Positions 1 to 4,737 of a DNA stretch of 6,192 nt are shown piece after piece (position 1 is the first letter of the stretch; every line of letters starts with the position of its first letter). The position numbers and the translations under genes were made by a program. The stretch lies in assembly GCA_018969455.1 (NCBI GenBank), contig JAGWYI010000268.1:1-6192 (forward strand). The letters run 5' to 3'. Under the pieces are notes generated by a model, which was not told where the DNA came from, searched no databases, and was given only the letters and a program-made list of their open reading frames with translations. This stretch comes from Bacteroidota bacterium (lineage in GTDB: Bacteria > Bacteroidota > Bacteroidia > Chitinophagales > Saprospiraceae).

Positions 1-1083
1 TATCCGGGCGCATTGCACACCCGTTTTCACCACGCCATGGGGGCCCTCCATCTGATGCAGCAGGCCGTGGAGGTACTGCGTTCCAAGGGCGTCGAAATAA
101 ATGCCGAGGAAGCAGAAGCCGTATGCATCGCCATATTGTTGCACGACATTGGGCACGGGCCGTTTTCGCATGCTTTGGAGCACACCCTCATTGATTTGCA
201 CCATGAGGTATTGTCGCAATGGTTTATGGAAGACCTGAATCGAAGCATGGACGGCGCCCTGGGTTTGGCCATCGAAATTTTTACCGACCGGTATCCGAAA
301 AAGTTTCTGCATCAGCTGGTTTCGGGGCAATTGGATATGGATCGGATGGATTACCTCAACCGCGACAGTTTTTTCACGGGCGTAAGCGAGGGCGTGATTG
401 GTTACGACCGCATCATCAAGATGTTGGCGGTGCACCAGGGTGCCCTGGTGGTAGAGGAGAAAGGTATTTACAGCATTGAGAAGTTTTTGATGGCGCGCCG
501 GTTGATGTATTGGCAGGTGTATTTACACAAAACCGGCGTTTCGGCCGAGCAAATGCTCATACACCTGCTGCAGCGGGCGCGCATGCTGGCGCTCGAAGGA
601 GCCGATCTGGAAGCGCCGCGCCATTTGCGCTGGTTTTTGTACCGGCAACCTGGGGCCGTTCTGGATTCGGCAGAAGTGTTGCATCATTTTTACATGCTCG
701 ACGACAACGATATCACGGCGGCCATAAAATATTGGTCGGAGGATGGTGACTTTGTGTTGTCTTATCTGTCCAAAGGGCTGCTGGATCGGAAATTATTTCG
801 TTTGGAATGGCAAAACGAACCCGTTGAACCTGAGCGGATGGCTTTTTTAGCCGATCGGGTACGCACGGTATTTGGCGCGTCGGCGCCCTTGACTTATTTA
901 TTGTATCATGGCCAGGAAAGCAACCGGGCTTATGACGACGCCAGGGACCAAATCCTGATTTTATTCAAAAATGGAAAGGTGCTGCCTGTAAGTGCTTGTT
1001 CGGATATGCCCCTTTTTACCCAAAATGTAACCAAATACTACGTTTGCTACCCCAAAATTCTCGGGAAGCAGCCTGAAATGTAG
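1..1083 (+). CDS. HD-domain phosphohydrolase (SAMHD1/YdhJ-like), 5' partial
   Basis: Metal-dependent phosphohydrolase of the HD superfamily (COG1078 type), cytosolic; relatives hydrolyse dNTPs or other nucleotides, but the substrate here is unknown. The frame is open to the left edge: codons 1-12 read Y-P-G-A and the TTG at 13 is an internal leucine, since YPGA-LHTRF is the conserved family block. About 50 N-terminal residues are missing. Counting the TTG as residue 1, the expected active-site residues are present: H7 (in RFHHAMG), H44-D45 with H48 and H53 (HDIGHGPFSH), H64, and D108/D110 in DMDRMDYLNRD. These line up with SAMHD1 H167, H206-D207, H210, H215, H233 and D311, and Y114 and D118 match its Y315 and D319. 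The rest is a helical C-terminal region. The next gene is on the same strand 112 nt away behind its own likely promoter. The assignment to the family is firm; the biochemical substrate is not. Confidence 0.93.
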   Translation, partial: YPGALHTRFHHAMGALHLMQQAVEVLRSKGVEINAEEAEAVCIAILLHDIGHGPFSHALEHTLIDLHHEVLSQWFMEDLNRSMDGALGLAIEIFTDRYPKKFLHQLVSGQLDMDRMDYLNRDSFFTGVSEGVIGYDRIIKMLAVHQGALVVEEKGIYSIEKFLMARRLMYWQVYLHKTGVSAEQMLIHLLQRARMLALEGADLEAPRHLRWFLYRQPGAVLDSAEVLHHFYMLDDNDITAAIKYWSEDGDFVLSYLSKGLLDRKLFRLEWQNEPVEPERMAFLADRVRTVFGASAPLTYLLYHGQESNRAYDDARDQILILFKNGKVLPVSACSDMPLFTQNVTKYYVCYPKILGKQPEM

Positions 1084-1107
1084 CTTAAATTTCAAGCAAA
1101 ATATTGT

Positions 1108-1136
1108 TTTGAAAGATTACGGAAATGCTACATTTA
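1108..1136 (+). promoter_or_regulatory. Putative Bacteroidota-type promoter for the repeat/peptidoglycan-binding gene
   Basis: TTTG at 1108-1111 is followed after 17 nt by TACATTTA at 1129-1136, which matches the phylum consensus TAnnTTTG at all but the last base. Transcription would begin near 1143. That puts the in-frame ATG at 1145 almost on the transcription start, and leaves about 50 nt of leader before the ATG at 1196. A weak AT-rich inverted repeat (TTTCAA 1090-1095 with TTGAAA 1109-1114) overlaps the -33 box. Recognised by eye only. Confidence 0.4.
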
Positions 1137-1195
1137 CACCGTAAATGAACACTATGGAATGCCAATCAAACATTTTTAACCAATCGTATCTCGTC

Positions 1196-2572
1196 ATGAG
1201 AAAAATTAAACTGTTCCTCCTCTTTTTTGCTACCTGCTTCGCTGCTGCTGTATCTGCGCAGGATGCACCGCCAAATGCACAACCTGGTAAATGTTATGCA
1301 AAATGTCACATCCCCGATCAGTACGAAACCGTCACTGAGCAAGTGGTTGTGAAACCGGTCGGTACCAAATCCATTGCAGTTCCTGCCGTATTTGAAACCA
1401 AAACCGAACAGGTAGAGGTGAAAGCCGCCAGCAAGCGCATCATCCCGGTTCCTGCGGTGTACGAAACCAAAACCGAACAGGTAGAAGTGAAAGCGGCCAG
1501 CAAGCGCCTCACGCCTGTACCGGCTACATACGAAACCGTAGAAGAGCGTGTAATGGTAAAGCCTGAAAGCAAGCGCGTCATCAACGTTCCTGCTGAATAT
1601 GAAACCGTTACCGAACGCGTCATGGTGAAAGCAGAAAGCAAGCGCGTGATTGAAATCCCGGCTGTATACGAAACCGTTACAGAATCTTACGTGGTAGAAC
1701 CTGCCAGTACCCGTGTGGAAGTGTTGACACCCAAATTCGAAACCGTTACCGAGCGCATCGAAATCAAGCCTGCTTCTACCAAGTGGGTAAAGAAAAAAGC
1801 AGATGCCAACTGCCTGAGCGCCAATCCAGACGACTGTCTCGTATGGTGTTTGGTGGAAGTTCCTGCTGAATATCAAACGGTTACCAAGCGCGTAAACAAA
1901 GGTTGCGACGGTTCAGGCGTTGCCGATGCCGGTTGCACCAAAACCATCGATGTGCCTGCTAAAGTGGGTACGCGTACCGTGCGCAAGGTAAAAACACCTG
2001 CTGCTACCCGCGAAGAAGTGATTCCTGCGGAATACAAAACCATGACGGTGCGCAAGGTGAAAACGCCTGCAACTACCCGCGAAGAGGTAATTCCTGCTGA
2101 ATATCAAACCGTTAAAAAACAGGTGTTGAAAACCCCTGCAACGGTAAAAGAAGAAACCGTTCCTGCGGAATTCGCTTCTGTTACCAAACAGGTGTTGAAA
2201 ACCCCTGCAACGGTAAAAGAAGAGGTGATTCCGGCTGAGCTTAAAACGGTGAGCACCAAAGTGGTGAAATCTCCTGCAACAACCCGCACCGAAACCATTC
2301 CGGCTGAATATGCTACCGTTACCAAGCGCAAACTGGTTAAGCCAGGTGGCTTCACCGAATGGCGCGAAGTATTGTGCGGCGAAAAAGTAACCGGATACAC
2401 CGTTCGCCAGATCCAGGCTGCCCTGGTGAAAGCCGGCTACGACCCAGGTCCAACCGACAACATCATGGGTGCACGCACCAAAGCCGCCCTCACCAAGTTC
2501 CAGAAAGACAAAGGTTTGCCGGTAGGTAACCTCGATTTCGAAACCTTGAAGGCGCTGGGTGTTAACTTTTAG
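1196..2572 (+). CDS. Exported 23-residue-repeat protein with C-terminal peptidoglycan-binding domain
   Basis: A 458-residue protein, probably periplasmic or envelope-attached. The ATG at 1196 is preferred over in-frame ATGs at 1145 and 1154 because it begins a clean signal peptide: MRKIK, a hydrophobic stretch at residues 6-19, then VSA|Q with likely cleavage near residue 21. Residues 43-396 are about fourteen 23-residue units of the form Y-E-T-V-T-E-x-V-x-V-K-P-x-S-K-R-x-x-x-V-P-A-x, seven before and seven after a central interruption. Residues 402-455 fit a PF01471-type peptidoglycan-binding domain (TVRQIQAAL, then GARTKAALTKFQKDKGL). The mature chain has eight cysteines (33, 37, 206, 214, 218, 237, 247, 394), five of them in the central interruption; an even number in an exported protein suggests disulfides. 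I infer a wall-anchored structural or spacer role, with the repeats forming an elongated beta-rich stalk. No catalytic domain is seen. A strong hairpin follows the stop. The repeat family itself is not one I can name. Confidence 0.9.
   Translation: MRKIKLFLLFFATCFAAAVSAQDAPPNAQPGKCYAKCHIPDQYETVTEQVVVKPVGTKSIAVPAVFETKTEQVEVKAASKRIIPVPAVYETKTEQVEVKAASKRLTPVPATYETVEERVMVKPESKRVINVPAEYETVTERVMVKAESKRVIEIPAVYETVTESYVVEPASTRVEVLTPKFETVTERIEIKPASTKWVKKKADANCLSANPDDCLVWCLVEVPAEYQTVTKRVNKGCDGSGVADAGCTKTIDVPAKVGTRTVRKVKTPAATREEVIPAEYKTMTVRKVKTPATTREEVIPAEYQTVKKQVLKTPATVKEETVPAEFASVTKQVLKTPATVKEEVIPAELKTVSTKVVKSPATTRTETIPAEYATVTKRKLVKPGGFTEWREVLCGEKVTGYTVRQIQAALVKAGYDPGPTDNIMGARTKAALTKFQKDKGLPVGNLDFETLKALGVNF
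1322..2383 (+). repeat. Tandem 69-bp coding repeats (about 14 units in two arrays)
   Basis: Units start at 1322, 1391, 1460, 1529, 1598, 1667, 1736, 1871, 1964, 2033, 2102, 2171, 2240 and 2309. All are exactly 69 bp except the one at 1736 (135 bp, a 22-codon insertion), the one at 1871 (93 bp, an 8-codon insertion) and the last, which runs into the linker before the peptidoglycan-binding domain. The left array uses V-K-P/A-x-S-K-R; the right array uses K-T-P-A-T-x-x-E-E-x-I-P-A-E. A 38-bp stretch is identical at 2117-2154 and 2186-2223, exactly one unit apart, which indicates recent duplication or gene conversion. Units starting at 1391 and 1460 are also very similar in DNA. Confidence 0.93.
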
Positions 2573-2647
2573 TGCCCCTGTTTTTGGGCTCTCAATGGCA
2601 TCTCCCTACGCTGCACATTGCTAGCGACGGGTGAAACATAGCACACC

Positions 2648-2680
2648 AATGGCCAGGCGAAATCGTTTCGCCTGGCCATT
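2648..2680 (+). terminator. Strong hairpin, probable terminator of the repeat-protein gene
   Basis: A perfect 15-bp stem: arm 2648-2662 (AATGGCCAGGCGAAA), loop TCG, arm 2666-2680. The GC-rich core GGCCAGGCG is followed by ATTTTC, a short T run. It lies 75 nt after the stop at 2572. The T tract is modest, so it may act as a transcript-stabilising 3' hairpin as much as an intrinsic terminator. The symmetric stem could also function from the other strand. Confidence 0.72.
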
Positions 2681-2932
2681 TTCATGGAGGTGCCCTCTTC
2701 CGCAACCCAGACTTGTATCGATGTTGAACCTGACAATTTGCGCAATCCCACTGTAAATTTGTCATGTATGTGAAGTGCGTGTAAAGATTGCGTGATGCTA
2801 CGCTCGGCGTACTATTTTTTTATTAGTCTTAAAATTAAACTGTATGAAATTATATTTCAAGATGTTGTTTTGTTTTTTTTAAATAATTTCGTTAAGAAAA
2901 GCGTTTAAATTTAGTTAAACCTTTCTTGCTGG

Positions 2933-2965
2933 TTTGGCGGTACCAAATCTTTTTCCCAAAATTTG
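2933..2965 (+). promoter_or_regulatory. Putative promoter for the small barrel-protein gene
   Basis: TTTG at 2933-2936, a 21-nt spacer, then AAAATTTG at 2958-2965: one mismatch to TAnnTTTG, with spacing inside the usual Bacteroidota range. Transcription would start near 2972, giving a leader of about 112 nt. Seen by eye; AT-rich DNA makes chance matches easy. Confidence 0.35.
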
Positions 2966-2973
2966 CATAATAT

Positions 2974-2987
2974 TTGATTGCAATCAA
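2974..2987. promoter_or_regulatory. Perfect 14-bp palindrome, operator candidate
   Basis: TTGATTGCAATCAA is its own reverse complement. It lies immediately downstream of the putative -7 box, at about +2 to +15 of the predicted transcript, where a dimeric repressor would block initiation. A second CCAATCAA half-site follows at 2991-2998. No regulator gene is in the window. Confidence 0.4.
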
Positions 2988-3002
2988 TAGCCAATCAAAA
3001 TT

Positions 3003-3044
3003 AATACACGCAGGAAAACATTTTGCCCTGTTCCTGCGTATATT
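3003..3044 (+). repeat. Leader stem-loop upstream of the small barrel-protein gene
   Basis: Arms 3003-3016 and 3031-3044 pair over 14 positions with a single C/A mismatch; the core is CGCAGGAA with TTCCTGCG and the loop is 14 nt. No T tract follows, so it is not an ordinary terminator. It would sit in the untranslated leader about 40 nt before the ATG, where it could affect mRNA stability or translation. It matches no riboswitch class I know. Confidence 0.5.
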
Positions 3045-3084
3045 CAAATGTTAACCCACTGTCGTTAAAGACAACATAACTCGC

Positions 3085-3393
3085 ATGGACAATCATTTTG
3101 TGCAATATATGGTGGATTTCACCTTGCCCCAGGATCTTCCCGACGAATTTGTGCACCTCATTCCGGAACAGCGTACAGCCGTAAACCGACTCTTAAATGA
3201 GGGTAAAATACTCACTTACGCGCTTTCTCTTGAAAATTCAAAGCTCTGGGCTGTTTTTTGTGTGCAATCGGAAGAAGAACTCCACGAACTGATTAATCGG
3301 CTTCCATTGTCGATGTATATGAAAAAGCGCATCAGCGAATTGACCTTTTACAACGCAGCGCATCCCTTTGTTCCTTCGTTTTCCATGAACTAG
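3085..3393 (+). CDS. Small muconolactone isomerase-like (dimeric alpha/beta barrel) protein
   Basis: 102 residues, no signal peptide or membrane segment, so probably cytosolic. The pattern fits the muconolactone delta-isomerase-like ferredoxin fold: strand YMVDFTLP (8-15), a helix (27-39) ending in LLNEGKI, strand ILTYALSLE (42-50), strand KLWAVFCV (53-60), helix EEELHELINRLPL (63-75), then PLSMYMKK and a last strand ISELTFY (83-89). The sequence LPLSMYM resembles the LPLFPYM segment of true muconolactone isomerases, and length (about 95-100) agrees. No aromatic-degradation genes are nearby, so the classical enzyme activity is not supported; a small-molecule-binding or uncharacterised stress role is as likely. 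The first ATG is used; no Shine-Dalgarno sequence is visible. The gene is flanked by large intergenic regions on both sides and so is probably monocistronic. Confidence 0.85.
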   Translation: MDNHFVQYMVDFTLPQDLPDEFVHLIPEQRTAVNRLLNEGKILTYALSLENSKLWAVFCVQSEEELHELINRLPLSMYMKKRISELTFYNAAHPFVPSFSMN

Positions 3394-3722
3394 TCTAGGT
3401 TTTGGTATTTTGCTGTCCTGCCGGGAAAAACGGTTAAAAAATCCTGCATTCAATTGCATAAAGCCTGTATTGGGATAGACTGTTTTAGCACAGTTTCCAG
3501 GTAAAAATCAGGGTTTCGGGTTTTTTTGTTCAATTTTTCTCAACGGGATGCTGCCTTAGGTAAAACCACAGGGCTTTTGAAAATGGGGGAAAAAATTTTT
3601 CCTGACGTATTTGATGCAAAAGAACCCCGGTTTTTTTATACTTTTGCGTGCGTTTCGTGAAACAAACGGTTTTGCGAAATAAAATCAGCGTATACACACA
3701 CAAAGTCTGGTTATCTGAATAC
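3394..3722. other. Intergenic region upstream of the GT5-like gene, no gene
   Basis: 329 bp without a credible gene. It contains a weak hairpin (ACTGT 3479-3483, ACAGT 3490-3494), a G-rich stretch ending in T7 (3511-3527), an A/T-tract palindrome GGAAAAA-A-TTTTTCC (3588-3602) that should be intrinsically curved, the motif TTTGATGCAA (3610-3619), and the promoter box listed next. No strong terminator for the gene ending at 3393 is evident. Confidence 0.6.
3610..3646 (+). promoter_or_regulatory. Putative promoter of the GT5-like gene
   Basis: TACTTTTG at 3639-3646 is a full match to the Bacteroidota -7 consensus TAnnTTTG. The nearest TTTG upstream is at 3610-3613, giving a 25-nt spacer that is longer than usual, so the -33 box is uncertain. 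Transcription would start near 3653. This placement rules out the in-frame GTG at 3648 as a start and supports the ATG at 3723. Confidence 0.42.
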
Positions 3723-4541
3723 ATGGAAAAGAAGCGATTGTTAATCGTAACACAGGAAATGGAGCCTTACACCGAAGGCAACGACATTTCTGCCTTAGTT
3801 GGCAAACTCCCAAAATATTTACAGGATAACGGGTATGAGTTGCGGATTTTAATGCCACGTTATGGCGTGGTCAACGAACGCAGGCACCGCTTGCACGAGG
3901 TTGTTCGGCTTTCCGGAATGAACATCATTGTCGACGACGACGATTATCCGCTCATCATTAAGGTGGCATCTTTGCCAGGTTCGCGCCTGCAGGTGTATTT
4001 TCTGGACAATGAGGATTTTTTCAAGCGCAAATTTGTGTTTGAAGATGGCGATGGTACGGCTTTTGACGACAATCCCGACCGTGCCGCCTTTTTCTGCAAA
4101 GGCGCGATTGAAACCGTGAAAAAATTCGGTTGGGCCCCCGATGTAGTCATGTGCCACGGCTGGATGACCAGCCTCATTCCGCTTTACCTGCGCACAGCCT
4201 ACAAAACCGAACCGATATTCAGCAGCGCACAAATCGTGTATGGCCTGTTCGATACGCCGCACGAGCAACAAAGCGCAGAACGCTTTGTCCAAAAAGCGGC
4301 CATCAACAATCTGACCAAAGACGATCTTTCTGCTTATCTCGACGGGGATAAAGTTTCGATGCACAAAGGCGCCAGTTTTTATGCAGATGGGGTGATGATT
4401 GGCAGCGAAAGTTTTGATGCCAACGTTGAATACCTGAAGCCGGAAGAAAAACTCCTCATGCCGTGGAAACCGGATCATGAATTGTTGCCCACTACCAGCG
4501 CCTTTTTGCGCGATCTGCTGGAGGCCGAAGTTCCGCAATAA
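3723..4541 (+). CDS. Glycogen/starch synthase N-terminal-domain protein (GT5-like), probably not a working synthase
   Basis: 272 residues, cytosolic. It matches only the N-terminal Rossmann half of GT5 glycogen synthases: strand RLLIVTQEMEPY (5-16), RILMPRYG (41-48), DNPDRAAFFCKGAIE (116-130), and DVVMCHGWMTSLIPLYLR (140-157), equivalent to the HCHDWHT region of true synthases. The C-terminal GT-B domain, which carries much of the nucleotide-sugar site, is absent. The K-T-G-G-L loop that normally follows strand 1 and contacts ADP-glucose reads YTEGNDISALVGKLP, with no lysine-glycine-glycine. Short proteins of this kind are widespread in Bacteroidota and are usually annotated glycogen synthase; the sequence argues against that activity. 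The ATG at 3723 starts right at the conserved MEKKRLLIV; the frame extends upstream to a GTG at 3648, but those 25 residues are unlike the family. The DUF4270 gene follows 196 nt downstream. Its true role is unknown. Confidence 0.88.
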   Translation: MEKKRLLIVTQEMEPYTEGNDISALVGKLPKYLQDNGYELRILMPRYGVVNERRHRLHEVVRLSGMNIIVDDDDYPLIIKVASLPGSRLQVYFLDNEDFFKRKFVFEDGDGTAFDDNPDRAAFFCKGAIETVKKFGWAPDVVMCHGWMTSLIPLYLRTAYKTEPIFSSAQIVYGLFDTPHEQQSAERFVQKAAINNLTKDDLSAYLDGDKVSMHKGASFYADGVMIGSESFDANVEYLKPEEKLLMPWKPDHELLPTTSAFLRDLLEAEVPQ

Positions 4542-4642
4542 ATTATATACGCTTTAACTGCATTTAAAACCCTTGGTATCGCATCCCTACGGAATACACA
4601 ACTTGTTGCGCCTGCCCTGGCATGCGTGTAAAACTGGTAATT

Positions 4643-4664
4643 CCTGAAATCAGGCAGTGCTGCC
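4643..4664. repeat. Two overlapping short palindromes
   Basis: CCTGA-AA-TCAGG (4643-4654) shares its last GG with GGCAG-TG-CTGCC (4653-4664). Both have two-base centres, which suits a protein-binding DNA site better than an RNA hairpin. They lie between the GT5-like and DUF4270 genes, with no T tract, so they are not an obvious terminator. Confidence 0.3.
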
Positions 4665-4672
4665 AACCTTTG

Positions 4673-4720
4673 AAATGGAAGTTGCGTCTAGTAGATGCAA
4701 TTTAATTCGAACTTCCATTT
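4673..4720. repeat. Nested inverted repeat in the DUF4270 leader
   Basis: The outer arms AAATGGAAGTT (4673-4683) and AACTTCCATTT (4710-4720) are a perfect 11-bp inverted repeat. The 26-nt interior contains a second near-palindrome, GCGTCTA-G-TAGATGC (4684-4698), in which only one G/T pair breaks symmetry. The structure ends 17 nt before the ATG at 4738, so as RNA it would lie next to the ribosome-binding region; as DNA the inner part could be an operator. Confidence 0.5.
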
Positions 4721-4737
4721 TCACACGAACTACGCAT

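Larger units (their letters stand above)
2573..3084. other. Long intergenic region with regulatory signals, no gene
   Basis: 512 bp with no convincing gene. It holds, in order: a short stretch resembling a dispersed intergenic element (about 2593-2636), a strong terminator hairpin (2648-2680), an isolated TAAATTTG box at 2754-2761 that matches the -7 consensus but has no well-placed -33 box, a markedly AT-rich stretch from about 2810 to 2925 with T8 at 2873-2880 and an AT inverted repeat (TGAAAT 2845-2850, ATTTCA 2854-2859), then a putative promoter, a palindrome and a leader stem-loop before the gene at 3085. Confidence 0.7.

Noticed and set aside
13..15. TTG as a start codon for the HD-domain gene
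   Set aside because: The reading frame is open to the window edge and the preceding codons encode YPGA, part of the conserved block; the leucine is internal.
1145..1195. ATG at 1145 as start of the repeat protein
   Set aside because: It would place 17 residues before a clean signal peptide, and it coincides with the predicted transcription start.
1166..1876. Long open frame of 236 codons on the minus strand opposite the repeat gene, plus shorter ones at 1318-1641, 1873-2055 and 2104-2400
   Set aside because: The 69-bp period is a multiple of three, so a stop-free antisense frame is copied with every unit. The translation is low-complexity and has no family features.
1322..2383. Regular spacing suggestive of a CRISPR array
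   Set aside because: The repeats are diverged, contiguous, 69 bp long, in frame and coding; there are no distinct spacers.
2569..2751. 60-codon minus-strand open frame after the repeat gene
   Set aside because: It spans the terminator hairpin, shows no family resemblance and has no promoter-like sequence.
2754..2761. TAAATTTG as a promoter for a small RNA in the long intergenic region
   Set aside because: The -7 match is perfect, but the nearest TTTG (2737-2740) is only 13 nt away and no terminator or structured transcript follows.
3588..3602. GGAAAAA-A-TTTTTCC as a terminator
   Set aside because: The stem is almost all A/T, the loop is too small and no T run follows the closing CC; it is better seen as curved DNA upstream of the promoter.
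3648..3722. GTG at 3648 as start of the GT5-like protein
   Set aside because: It lies immediately after the likely -7 box and adds 25 residues not typical of the family, ahead of the conserved MEKKRLLIV start.
3849..4538. 229-codon open frame on the minus strand opposite the GT5-like gene
   Set aside because: The + strand frame encodes a recognisable conserved protein; the antisense translation shows no domain and has no plausible start region.
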